A DNA stretch of 64,000 bases from the NCBI GenBank assembly GCA_029339505.1, contig JAQISU010000097.1, positions 2,560,001 to 2,624,000 on the forward strand, written 5' to 3'. The DNA is from Unio delphinus (Eukaryota; Mollusca; Bivalvia; Unionida; Unionidae). Below the pieces are notes generated by a model. It was not told the DNA's origin. It made no database searches and worked only from the letters and a program-made list of their open reading frames with translations. Below, one piece after another: positions 52,901 to 59,934 of this stretch. The position numbers and the translations under genes were made by a program. The stretch's first letter is position 1. Each line of letters begins with the position of its first letter.

Positions 52901-55900
52901 CTGTAAGTCATTAATGTATGCCCTGATTGTACTTACTGTAAGTCATAAATGTATGCCCTGATTGTACTTACTGTAAGTCATAAATGTATGCCCTGATTGT
53001 ACTTACTGTAAGTCATAAATGTATGCCCTAATTGTACTTACCATACATCATAAATGTATGCCCTGATTGTACTTACTGTAAGTCATTAATGTATGCCCTG
53101 ATTGTACTTACTGTAAGTCATTAGAGTATGCCCTGATTGTACTTACTGTAAGTCATTAATGTATGCCCTGACTGTACTTACTGTAAGTCATTAATGTATG
53201 CCCTGATTGTACTTACTGTAAGTCATTAATGTATGCCCTGATTGTACTTACTGTAAGTCATTAATGTATGCCCTGATTGTACTTACTGTAAGTCATTAAT
53301 GTATGCCCTGATTATACTTACTGTAAGTCATTAATGTATGCCCTGATTGTACTTACTGTGTCATTAATGTATGCCCTGATTGTACTTACTGTACATCATA
53401 AATGTATGCCCTGATTGTACTTACTGTACGTCATAAATGTATGCCCCGATTGTACTTACTGTACGTCATAAATGTATGCCCTGATTGTACTTACTGTACG
53501 TCATAAATGTATGCCCTGATTGTACTTACTGTAAGTCATAAATGTATGCCCTGATTGTACTTACTGTAAGTCATTATTGTATGCCCTGATTGTACTTACT
53601 GCAAGTCATTAATGTATGCCCTGACTGTACTTACTGTAACTGACTGTACTTACTGTAAGTCATAAATGTATGCCCTGATTGTACTTACTATAAGTCATTA
53701 ATGTATGCCCTGATTGTACTTACTGTAAGTCGGGAGCAGACTGTGGTGATGGCATGGTCATATTGACAATAGCTCGGTCCTTGGCCGTGGCCATAAGATA
53801 GGAAGTGCGGCGGTGTAATTTAGTTTCAAGGTCTTCTGGGGACACTGAAAAGAAATAACAAAATCTTGAACCATTACCATAAACTAAAGGCTAACTTGCC
53901 AATTTTCCAATAAACTGCAAGTTTTTGATGCATCTGGAGATTTGTAACTTTAATGGTGGATTTTACACGAATAATCGCAGTATATTAATTGCATAAAGCA
54001 GCTGAATATTTTTTTCTCTTTTTCTAGCTGAAATCAGTTATTTCCCAAAAATTCAATTGAAATGAGAAGCAAAATTATAATTGTTTTTTCATGTTTCATC
54101 AGAAACTTCTACTATCAGATGTTGAAATACAGTGAGATAACAATATAATGCTTTAACCAAGTATGACATTGTTCGATGTTTGATGATATATTGCTCCAAC
54201 TTGGTATGACATCATGTGTATTAATAATGTATCATATTATGGCCTGTGTGATATGTGTATCAATAATGTATCTTATCATGGTCTGGGTGATACGTGTATT
54301 AATAATGTGTCCTATCATGGGCAGTGTGATACTTTTATCAATAATGTATCTGATCATGGTCTGTGTCATATGTGTATCAATAATGTGTCCTATCATGGTC
54401 ACTGTGATTTGTGTATCAATAATGTATCCTATCATGGGCTGTGTAATGCTTTTATCAATAATGTATCCTATAATGGTCAGTGTGATTTGTATATCAATAA
54501 TGTATCCTATCATGGGCTGTGTAATACTTTTATCAATAATGTATCCTACCATGGGATGTGTGATATGTGTATCAATAATGTATCCTATCATGGTCAGTGT
54601 GATTTGTGTATCAATAATGTATCCTATCATGGTCTGTGTAATAAATACTTTTATCAATAATGTATCCTACCATGGGATGTGTGATATGTGTATCAATAAT
54701 GTATCATATCATGGTCTGTGTGATATGTGTATCAATAATGTGTTCTATCATGGTCTGTGTGAAATGTGTAGGAATAATGTATCACATCATGGGCTGTGTG
54801 AAATGTGTATCAATAATGTATCCTATCATGGTCTGTGTGATATGTGTATCAATAATGTGTCCTATCATGGGCTGTGTTATAAGTTTATCAATAATGTATC
54901 CTATCATGGCCTGTGTGATAAGTTGATCAATAATGTATCCTATCATGGACTGTGTGATAAGTTTATCAATAATGTATCCTATCATGGGATGTGTGATATG
55001 TGTATCAATAATGTATCCTATCATGGTCTGTGTGATTAGTATCAATGATGTGTCCTATCATAGGCTGTGTGATTAGTTTATCAATAATGTATCCTATCAT
55101 GGGCTGTGTGATAAGTTTATCAATAATGTATCCTATCATGGGCTGTGTGATATGTGTATCAATAATGTGTCTTATCATGGGATGTGTGATATGTGTATCA
55201 ATAATGTATCCTATCATTGGCTGTGTGATAAGTTTATCAATGTATCCTATCATGGGCTGTGTGATATGTGTATCAATAATATATCCCATCCTAAATCATA
55301 CTGAAATGTGGCACACATGTATCGTTTTACCCCATGTCATAAAATAATTGTTTCACAATTTTTCCATCTTATGTATCTTTATCCATATCTGATCTTAGAT
55401 CAGCGCCAATATCGGAAGACAGGACACTATAGGTCGAAGTTTGTGATATTCTGTTCATGTTTCTCCCTCAAATAATAAAGTTGTGTAAATGTCTTTCTAT
55501 CATTAGCAGACTGCACCATTGCATCAAGATTTCCAAAATTTTCTTTGATGCTTTCTATCCAACTGGTCTAATGCTGGTAATGGGTTATTGTTAATGGGTT
55601 ATTAAATGGGTTATTGTTGATGGGTTATTGTTGATGGGTTATTAAATGGGTTATTGTTGATGGGTTATTAAATGGTTTATTGTTGATGGGTTATTGTTGA
55701 TGGGTTATTAAATGGGTTATTGTTGATGGGTTATTGTTGATGGGTTATTAAATGGGTTATTGTTAATGGGTTATTAAATGGGTTATTGTTGATGGGTTAT
55801 TGTTAATGGGTTATTAAATGGGTTATTGTTGATGGGTTATTGTTGATGGGTTATTAAATGGGTTATTGTTAATGGGTTATTAAATGGGTTATTGTTAATG

Positions 55901-58900
55901 GGTTATTAAATGGGTTATTGTTAATGGGTTATTAAATGGGTTATTGTTAATGGGTTATTATTGGGGTATTAAAGATTCATATTCTTTTAGGTACTGCAGC
56001 CATATTTTAAAGCAGTTGGCATTGTTTGTAAAAATAAAATGACCTTAAAGTCTTTATGCTTTGTATCAAATTTAGTCAAATAATGATATAAAAGTTTTGA
56101 GAGGTACGATTGTATAGTTTTACTAATGGTGGTCATACCTGATGATTTGGTACTATTGGCAAAGCTGTAAATATGATGTTTTCTGTCAAATCCTGTTTCA
56201 AGATTTTTGACATGTTTTAAAATTTTCCAATTTTTGGTAGCAGTAGCCACACCAGAAGGCATCCATTCAACAAATCTGAAAGGCCTTGATTGCTGCCTGT
56301 AAAATTTGGTCATTTTGGATTTTTAAAAGAGGTCGTAAAGAACCTCACTTGGTTTTTAGGATAGATGAACTACAATGAATGATATAAAATTTATCTTAAA
56401 GTGGACATTCATCTTTAATGATATTTAGTACAGTGATTGTCTGATGAACTTATTTCATAGTTTTGTATCAATTAAGGTGCAAGTAATTTTGAAATATGTC
56501 ATTTGTTATGCTGATTTCTCTTTTCACTAATACAGCAATCCCTCACTCTGTGTGCATGTGTGTGTGTTCATGTGTGATTATGATTTTTTAATGTAGCTTT
56601 AACAATTTTTCAGTCATATCACTATGTCTGCGGTGTGGTGGCAGTTTGTAGTGATGTCTAGCACTGGGCTTCATGCTGCAGACATGTAGCATGATGTCCC
56701 ACCCAGTCACATTTTATCCTGACACCAGGTTGACCAGTCCTAACACTAACCTCTTGGTGCTGAGCATCAAGCGAGGAGGCTGTTGGTACCATTTTTACAA
56801 GTCTTTGACATGAATTGGCAGCAGTTTGAACCAGTGACCTCCTGCATCCCAGGAGGATGCTCTAACCACTAGGCCACCAATGCGGTCCCTCAAAATAAAT
56901 GTCATCTCTATACTGCAACCCTCTTATAACATACACAATCATGGATCCCATTAAAATGGTTACATTTAATCACCGATAATTATCTTGCCATGTGATAACC
57001 AATTAAAGTAGGATTTAAATGACCAATTAAAGTAGGATTTAAATGACCAATTAAAGCAGGATTTAAATGACCAATTAAAGTAGGATTTAAATGACCAATT
57101 AAATTAGGATTTAAATGACCAATTAAAGTATGATTTAAATGACCAATTAAAGTAGGATTTAAATGACCAATTAAAGTAGGATTTAAATGACCAATTAAAT
57201 TAGGATTTAAATGACCAATTAAAGCAGGATTTAAATGACCAATTAAAGTAGGATTTAAATGACCAATTAAAGTAGGATTTAAATGACCAATTAAATTAGG
57301 ATTTAAATGACCAATTAAAGTAGGATTTAAATGACCAATTAAAGTAGGATTTAAATGACCAATTAAAGTAGGATTTAAATGACCAATTAAAGTAGGATTT
57401 AAATGACCAATTAAAGTAGGATTTAAATGACCAATTAAAGTAGGATTTAAATGACCAATTAAATTAGGATTTAAATGACCAATTAAAGCAGGATTTAAAT
57501 GACCAATTAAAGTAGGATTTAAATGACCAATTAAAGTAGGATTTAAATGACCAATTAAATTAGGATTTAAATGACCAATTAAAGTAGGATTTAAATGACC
57601 AATTAAAGTAGGATTTAAATGACCAATTAAATTAGGATTTAAATGACCAATTAAGGTATGATTTAAATGACCAATTAAAGTATGATTTAAATGACCAATT
57701 AAAGTAGGATTTAAATGACCAATTAAAGTAGGATTTAAATGACCAATTAAAGTAGGATTTAAATGACCAATTAAAGTAGGATTTAAATGACCAATTAAAG
57801 TAGGATTTAAATGACCAATTAAAGTAGGATTTAAATGACCAATTAAAGTAGGATTTAAATGACCAATTAAAGTAGGATTTAAATGACCAATTAAAGTAGG
57901 ATTTAAATGACCAATTAAAGTAGGATTTAAATGACCAATTAAAGTAGGATTTAAATGACCAATTAAAGTAGGATTTAAATGACTAAATATCCCGTTCTTC
58001 TTATTTGATGACTTTTATGACAGTCTTGCTGAACGCAATCATTTACAGCTATGTCACTTTTAAAATAGGTCACTTCTAACATAGGTCACGTCTTACAGGT
58101 CACTTATAACATTGGTCACTTATAACAAAGCTCACTTATAACATAGGTCACTTATAACACAGGTCACTCATAACACAATTTCAAGTGTAGCATGTGCAAC
58201 AAGGACTGCCACAACCATTTTGGGCTACATAGCCATTACAGACGCTACACAACAACCAACCGGAAGATCTCTAATGGACACACTTCCATTTTCTCTCAAG
58301 ACTAATGGATGTCAACAAGCATTTATAACATAGGTCACTTTTAACATAGGTCACTTATAACAGTTCACTTATAACATAGGTCACTTATAACATAGTTGTA
58401 ACTTATAACACAGGTCACTTATAACACAGGTCACTTACAACATAGGTCACTTATAACACAGGTCACTTATAACACAGGTCACTTATAACACAGGTCACTT
58501 ATAACATTCACTTATAACATAGGTTACTTATAACATAGGTCACTTATAACACAGGTCACTTATAACATAGGTCACTTTCAACAGGTCAGTTTTGGGGCTC
58601 CATGAACAGCATTATACAAAGTAACTACTGTAACTTGTGATTTATTATTAAGATGGCAATTGTTTGTTTTTTTGTTTTTTTATAAATAGGGATCACTGTA
58701 CCTTGTGGTTTGTTATTACAAGATGACACTGTAACGTGTGGTTTATTATTAAGATGGCAATTGTTCTTTTTTTTTATAAACAGGGATCACTGTATCTTGT
58801 GGTTTGTTATTAAACTGGAATGCTGTACCTTGCATTTTTTTGTATGAAAAGGGAACACTGTACCTTGAGGATGTAATAAATGGGAACACATTACCTTGAG

Positions 58901-59934
58901 TTTTTTTTTAATTAAACTGGAACATTGTATCTTGTGGATGTTATTAAAAGGGAACATTGTCCTTGTGTTTTTTTTTTATTCATTTGGGAACACTGTACCT
59001 TGTGGGTTTTTTTTTTAAAAGTTAAAAATGTACCTTGTGGTTTTTTTTTAAAACTTTTAAAATGGAATGTTTTACCTTGTGTTTTTCTTTAAAGGGAACA
59101 CTGTACCTTGTGTTTTTATTTAAAGAGAACACAGTACATTGTGCAAAATAATGAACTTATGTTGTGGTTAATTATTAAGAGGGGTCACTGCACTGAGGTT
59201 CAGTGTTGAGTGAGCACTATACCTTGTGGCTCAGTATGAAGAGTGAGCACTGTTGGAGTCTTATTAAAAGGAAGCACTGTAGCTTGTGGTTCATTGAGGG
59301 AGCACTGCTGTACCTTGTGGTTCATTGAGGGAGCACTGCTGTACCTTGTGGTTCATTGAGGGAGCACTGCTGTACCTTGTGGTTCATTATTAAGCAGTGG
59401 TGAGGTCAGTTATTAAAAGGGAGCACTGTTAGGTTTTGTTATTATGAGAAATCACTATACCTTGTGGTATCATTAAGACAGAGTACTGTACCTTGTGGTA
59501 TCATTAAGACAGAGTACTGTACCTTGTGGTATCATCATTAAGACAGAGTACTGTACCTTGTGATATCATTAAGACAGAGTACTGTACATTGTGGTATCAT
59601 CAAGACAGAGTACTGTACCTTGTATATTTAAGATGGAGTACTGTACATTGTGGTTCATTAAGATGGAGTACTGTACCTTGTGGTATCATTAAGACGGAGT
59701 ACTGTACCTTGTTGTTCATTAAGATGGAGTATTGTACCTTGTGGTATCATTAAGACTGATATGGTTTACTACTAAGAGTAAACGCTGTTGGACTTTGTTA
59801 TAAACAGGTTCCAATGTACTTACTCTCCTCCTTCTTCCGGAAGCGTACAGTGGAGGTAGTATCCTGGTCAGGTGTAGCACTGACAGAGGAGTCTGTTACT
59901 GACAGACCTTCATTTGGAGCAGAGGATGTTATTA
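30737..59934 (-). CDS. ARHGAP21/23-like: Rho GTPase-activating protein, ARHGAP21/23 type (13 exons, 5' end outside window)
   Basis: Thirteen exons with GT-AG borders join in phase to 1272 residues plus TAG. Order: an acidic, Ser/Thr-rich lead with the conserved [13 protein letters not shown] (residues 1-77); a PH domain (about 119-224, containing [13 protein letters not shown]); a basic linker; a RhoGAP domain (about 320-510); and a disordered Ser-rich tail with a charged coiled coil (about 700-754). The RhoGAP arginine finger is R365 in [20 protein letters not shown] and [10 protein letters not shown] complete the active-site face. The family accelerates GTP hydrolysis by Rho-type GTPases (human ARHGAP21 acts on Cdc42/RhoA at Golgi and junctions, reached through ARF1 binding to its PH region). 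The linker [12 protein letters not shown], then [10 protein letters not shown] just before the GAP domain, and the [14 protein letters not shown] and LHSDWFF segments are diagnostic of this subfamily. The PDZ domain expected at the N terminus is not present and should lie past 64000. The substrate in this animal is inferred only. Confidence 0.94.
32905..34052. repeat. Intron with a (CA) run and a 33-bp minisatellite at 33458-33795
   Basis: A short CACACA run lies near 32970-33009. The minisatellite has about 10 copies of ACCACTGACTGTTTTTCCTT followed by ACCCCAAGTCTTG. On the transcribed strand each unit carries GGGGTAAGGAAAAACAG, a donor-like GTAAGG. The unit is a multiple of 3, so open frames appear on both strands and are artefacts. 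Confidence 0.92.
34053..34158 (-). CDS. ARHGAP-like gene, exon just after the RhoGAP domain
   Basis: The acceptor is TTTCTGTATATTGCAG and the donor is CCAG|GTAACA. It encodes [20 protein letters not shown] and onward (residues 516-550 plus one base). The SDWFF start directly after LILH/LH is the known end of the GAP fold in ARHGAP21/23. The remainder is acidic linker. Confidence 0.93.
34397..34645 (-). mobile_element. tRNA-derived SINE, family 2
   Basis: On the - strand it starts GGGGCCCCGAGTGGTCTAAA, with A-box-like sequence, a degenerate B box (GTTCGAGTCTTAGATTCGG) and a CCCGTGGGTCAGTGGCTC-like block reading CTTCTCGTGGGTCAGTGG in this copy. It ends with the AACAAACAAACAAAC tail (seen as GTTTGTTTGTTTGTTTTG at 34397). 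It lies between RhoGAP exons, in the same orientation as the gene. Confidence 0.88.
34655..35060. repeat. Minisatellite, about 30-32 bp unit, with an embedded (TA)n tract
   Basis: GAATATGTATGAGCATG and GAGTACTGACATA alternate over about 12 copies. A TA tract at 34938-34981 has grown from a TATATA within one unit. Frames here are repeat artefacts. Confidence 0.9.
35185..35508 (+). mobile_element. tRNA-derived SINE, family 1, near full length
   Basis: The head CTGTTCCGGTGGTCTAGT carries the A box, and GTGGGTTCAATCCCCG is the B box. The body contains GTTAGTGTTAGGACTGGTCG and AATGTGACTGGGTGGGACAT. The 3' domain has AGCGATATGACTGAAAATAT and a (CA)n tail. The core is like that of molluscan SINEs; the exact family name needs a database. 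Confidence 0.88.
35590..35715 (-). CDS. ARHGAP-like gene, RhoGAP exon with the [10 protein letters not shown] motif
   Basis: The acceptor is TTTGTTTTATTGCAG and the donor is TACAT|GTGAGT. It encodes 42 residues in phase 0 (474-515): [20 protein letters not shown] and onward to ESIILH. Asn478 is the conserved RhoGAP active-site Asn that supports the GTPase contact. Confidence 0.96.
35925..36732. repeat. Minisatellite, 29-bp unit, about 27 copies
   Basis: ACCTGTATACTCCATGGTAT followed by AGATATAAT. Variants are TCCATGG or TCTATGG, and a growing TATATATATA at the unit end in some copies. Confidence 0.95.
36733..37835. repeat. Minisatellite, 61- and 70-bp units, about 16 copies
   Basis: AACACTGTCCATGACAGCCA is followed by AGTATACTGTCTTACATAGA, then TACTAGCTTAATATAATATT. 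Starts at 36733, 36803, 36872 and 36933 show 70-, 69- and 61-bp steps; the short form lacks one AATATTTAT. It directly abuts the previous array. Confidence 0.95.
37884..37948. repeat. (GA)n microsatellite
   Basis: A pure GA run of about 64 bases in the intron, purine-rich on the + strand and therefore CT-rich on the transcript of the - strand gene. Confidence 0.97.
38286..38449 (-). CDS. ARHGAP-like gene, RhoGAP helical exon
   Basis: The acceptor is CTATCTATAG and the donor is AACAAA|GTAAGG. Its first two bases finish Glu419; it then encodes residues 420-473, [20 protein letters not shown] through [16 protein letters not shown]. Phase picks this AG over the one two bases downstream. It forms the middle helices of the GAP fold. 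Confidence 0.95.
38556..39835. repeat. Minisatellite, about 20-bp unit, about 60 copies, variable length
   Basis: AGTATAGTATGAGGGGTGTA is repeated with frequent small indels (GTAGTAGTATAG, GTAGAAGTATAG, GTATTAGTATAG). A longer block of about 560 bases is repeated once: GTAGTAAAGTAAGGATG and CAGATATGTA occur near 38750, 39108 and 39290. Confidence 0.93.
40490..40670 (-). repeat. Two extra tandem copies of the 3' end of a RhoGAP exon
   Basis: The segment encoding [15 protein letters not shown] and its donor, plus about 40 intron bases, is repeated with an 89-90-base step (starts at about 40495, 40585 and the real exon at 40674). The middle copy would read [14 protein letters not shown] with GTAAGA changed to TTAAGA at the splice position. 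The outer copy is more decayed. Confidence 0.85.
40671..40779 (-). CDS. ARHGAP-like gene, RhoGAP exon with [11 protein letters not shown]
   Basis: The acceptor is TTGTATTTCAG and the donor is CTGATG|GTAAGA. It encodes residues 383-418: [20 protein letters not shown], then [16 protein letters not shown]. The K..LR.LPEPL signature is near-universal in RhoGAP domains. The last base G joins AG of the next exon to give Glu. Confidence 0.96.
41040..41112. repeat. Short tandem repeat, about 17-bp unit, 4-5 copies
   Basis: ACTCCATTAAAATTTG is repeated with slight changes inside an intron. Confidence 0.85.
41447..41572 (-). CDS. ARHGAP-like gene, RhoGAP exon with the arginine finger
   Basis: The acceptor is TTTTATTTCAG and the donor is AACAAG|GTAGTA. 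It encodes 42 residues (341-382): [20 protein letters not shown], then [13 protein letters not shown]. Arg365 is the catalytic arginine finger that enters the GTPase active site; the whole GVYRIPG context is intact, so GAP activity is expected. Confidence 0.97.
41573..43229. other. Intron, nothing recognised
   Basis: Unique A/T-rich sequence without an exon that has splice sites in a usable phase and without tandem structure. Confidence 0.4.
43230..43510. repeat. 33-bp minisatellite made from the end of an inverted-repeat element
   Basis: CACTAAGTAACTTTGCAGGC followed by ACAGAGCCCTAGA occurs about 8 times. The last copy continues into the left inverted repeat at 43483. The same sequence occurs once, in reverse, at the right end (45112-45143). 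Confidence 0.92.
44040..44460 (-). pseudogene. Degenerate zinc-finger-like frame inside the inverted-repeat element
   Basis: The frame includes [12 protein letters not shown] followed by a stop, a change of frame, then [20 protein letters not shown] and a Lys-rich helix. A CxxC pair followed by a His-rich THTEKH-like stretch is typical of the DNA-binding end of transposases. The stops and the shift show it is not functional. The assignment is by pattern only. Confidence 0.35.
44814..44957. repeat. Perfect 52-bp inverted repeat (hairpin) with a 40-base loop
   Basis: Arm 44814-44865 starts GTGCAAACAGGTAACACAAC and arm 44906-44957 is its exact reverse complement, 52 of 52 bases. It interrupts the right arm of the surrounding element: the left arm runs CATGTCTGATTTTAAAAG without a break (read reversed), while the right one has CATGTCTG and TTTTAAAAG on either side of this hairpin. 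Confidence 0.93.
45303..45451 (-). CDS. ARHGAP-like gene, linker exon before the RhoGAP domain
   Basis: The acceptor is TTTTTTTATGTCAG and the donor is AATGAG|GTAAAG. It finishes Asp291 and encodes residues 292-340: [20 protein letters not shown], then [18 protein letters not shown]. The TWxGK..S.RK block and the FGVPLE lead-in match the segment between the PH and GAP domains of ARHGAP21/23. Confidence 0.94.
46795..46978 (-). CDS. ARHGAP-like gene, basic linker exon
   Basis: The acceptor is AATTTCCTTACAG and the donor is GAGAAAG|GTATTT. It encodes residues 230-290: [20 protein letters not shown], followed by a Lys/Pro/Ser-rich stretch ([20 protein letters not shown]). DxGITxxELIxRKxxE is conserved in the family. 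Its acceptor region is tandemly duplicated just upstream (46962-47038). Confidence 0.93.
46962..47038 (-). repeat. 38-bp tandem duplication carrying the exon's 3' splice site
   Basis: CTTGTAATTCCTGAATCCTG followed by TAAGGAAATTAATCTCAA occurs twice in a row and almost identically. Each copy holds TTTCCTTACAG|GATTCAGG on the transcribed strand. 38 is not a multiple of 3, so use of the upstream acceptor would shift the frame. Confidence 0.93.
47150..47640. repeat. (CT)n run and a decayed tandem array in an intron
   Basis: A TCTCTC run lies at 47156-47178. From about 47270 to 47640, phrases like AATTAAGCTTAT and TTCATTGATATCAC recur every 40-60 bases with many changes, which marks an old array. 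Confidence 0.7.
47641..49080. other. Intron, nothing coding seen
   Basis: Contains a short duplication near 48640-48720 (GGGTCTGTACTTATCCCCAG twice) and a CT/CA-rich patch near 48455. No exon was recognised. Confidence 0.4.
49100..49580. repeat. Minisatellite, 54-bp unit, about 9 copies, next to a PH exon donor
   Basis: GTGGATCACTATAATCAGTG is followed by GACCATGGTTATCAGTGTTA and ATAATACAAAGAAT. The unit has no stop in several frames. The array ends about 14 bases from the donor of the PH exon at 49594. Confidence 0.95.
49594..49791 (-). CDS. ARHGAP-like gene, second half of the PH domain
   Basis: The acceptor is GATCTTTCTTGCAG and the donor is TCTGAT|GTATGT. It encodes 66 residues (164-229): [40 protein letters not shown] and then [16 protein letters not shown]. 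The last block is the C-terminal PH helix with its invariant Trp. The frame stays open through the following intron as far as 49081. Confidence 0.96.
49795..50165. repeat. Short tandem repeat, about 29-bp unit, interrupted by a MITE
   Basis: GACTGCAAGAAAGGTCAATA followed by TACTCTTAA occurs about 3 times on the left of the MITE at 49882-50037 and about 4 times on the right, with small changes. Confidence 0.85.
49882..50037. mobile_element. hAT-like MITE, 156 bp, with 16-bp inverted ends and an 8-bp target duplication
   Basis: It starts CAATGTTCCCTCTAAG and ends CTTAGAGGGAACGTTG, which are inverted with one mismatch. The flanks are TCAAGAAC on the left and TCAAGGAC on the right (7 of 8 identical), the 8-base duplication typical of hAT elements. 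The insert lies inside the 29-bp array. The ends resemble non-autonomous hAT elements known from several animals. Confidence 0.85.
50170..51629. other. Intron within the PH-coding part, nothing recognised
   Basis: Unique A/T-rich sequence on both strands without exon-like or repeat structure. Confidence 0.4.
51630..51719 (-). CDS. ARHGAP-like gene, PH domain core exon
   Basis: The acceptor is TTTTTTTCTGTAG and the donor is AGTGGG|GTAAGA. It encodes 30 residues (134-163): [20 protein letters not shown], then [10 protein letters not shown]. This is the beta1-beta3 core of the PH domain; the Arg/Lys-rich loop is the usual phosphoinositide or ARF contact surface in this family. Confidence 0.94.
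52105..52273 (-). CDS. ARHGAP-like gene, exon leading into the PH domain
   Basis: The acceptor is TTTTCACACAG and the donor is GGCCGG|GTGAGT. The first base completes Gln77; it then encodes residues 78-133: [20 protein letters not shown] and onward to [27 protein letters not shown] is a conserved basic/aromatic segment before the PH domain, and GTLHCK starts its first strand. Confidence 0.93.
52830..53730. repeat. Minisatellite, 35-bp unit, about 25 copies, each with a 5' splice site
   Basis: On the transcribed strand the unit contains GACTTACAGTAAGTACAATC followed by AGGGCATACATTAAT. Eight bases (GACTTACA) are the last bases of the exon at 53724 and the rest is the start of its intron. GTAAGT is intact in nearly all units; exon-side variants (GACGTACA, GATGTACA, TATG) are grouped in the middle. 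Confidence 0.96.
53724..53844 (-). CDS. ARHGAP-like gene, [11 protein letters not shown] exon
   Basis: The acceptor is ATTTCTTTTCAG and the donor is TTACA|GTAAGT. It completes Met37 and encodes residues 38-76: [20 protein letters not shown], then [19 protein letters not shown], ending with CA of Gln77. The RRTSYLMA core has basophilic-kinase character. Its 3' border is the seed of the adjoining minisatellite. Confidence 0.92.
54200..55290. repeat. Minisatellite, 39-bp unit, about 28 copies
   Basis: TATCAATAATGTATCCTATC is followed by ATGGGCTGTGTGATATGTG. The unit is a multiple of 3, so frames of a 13-residue repeat ([13 protein letters not shown] and other frames) run for hundreds of bases on both strands; these are artefacts. 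Confidence 0.96.
55572..55968. repeat. Minisatellite built from GGGTTATTGTTGAT and GGGTTATTAAAT
   Basis: A 14-base and a 12-base sub-unit alternate, mostly 1:1 and sometimes 2:1, for about 30 sub-units. TGTTGAT changes to TGTTAAT toward the right end. Confidence 0.95.
55970..56548. other. Intron with one unassigned open frame
   Basis: A 108-residue frame on the - strand (56313-55987) begins with ATG and includes [20 protein letters not shown]. It has no recognised domain, no nearby splice site that would join it in phase, and no repeat composition. It may be chance or a decayed insertion; it is not called as a gene. Confidence 0.3.
56549..56888 (-). mobile_element. tRNA-derived SINE, family 1, near full length
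   Basis: On the - strand the head GGACCGCATTGGTGGCCTAG is followed by TGGTTAGAGCATCC (A box) and CACTGGTTCAAACTGC (B box). The body holds AGAGGTTAGTGTTAGGACTG and ATGTGACTGGGTGGGACATC. The 3' part has CATAGTGATATGACTGAAAA and a CA/TG-rich tail. It lies in the same orientation as the host gene. Confidence 0.9.
56998..57984. repeat. Highly regular minisatellite, 24-bp unit, about 41 copies
   Basis: GACCAATTAAAGTAGGATTT followed by AAAT. Only a few variants exist (AAATTAGG, AAAGCAGG, AAAGTATG). They recur in the same order in two blocks, from about 57045 and about 57465, which shows duplication of a multi-unit segment of roughly 430 bases. Confidence 0.97.
58055..58580. repeat. Short-unit tandem repeat, about 17-18 bp, in two blocks
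   Basis: AGGTCACTTATAACATAG or AGGTCACTTATAACACAG is repeated. About 150 bases of unique sequence (58185-58320) separate the two blocks. Confidence 0.93.
58610..59823. repeat. Irregular tandem repeat against an exon donor
   Basis: Units of about 25-60 bases share CACTGTACCTTGTGGTT with T-rich or ATTAAGA spacers. The last stretch before the exon reads TCCAATGTACTTAC, which aligns with the unit AACACTGTACCTTG. The sequence next to the donor therefore appears to be the seed or the outermost copy. Confidence 0.85.
59824..59934 (-). CDS. ARHGAP-like gene, most 5' exon in the window
   Basis: The acceptor is TTGTCCGTTTCAG and the donor is GGAGGAGA|GTAAGT. Two bases complete a codon from an exon outside the window; it then encodes residues 1-36, [20 protein letters not shown], then a Thr-rich stretch and VRFRKKEE, and starts Met37. 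It is an acidic, Ser/Thr-rich stretch without a domain. It is called because its phase fits and there are no stops. Confidence 0.82.

Noticed and set aside
54176..55347. 287-residue frame of a 13-residue repeat rich in Ile, Met and Cys
   Set aside because: The 39-bp minisatellite lacks stops in several frames on both strands; it looks like a repeat protein but lies in an intron with no splice context.
55987..56313. 108-residue frame on the - strand
   Set aside because: No domain recognised and no splice sites that would join it in phase; mentioned in the intron entry only.
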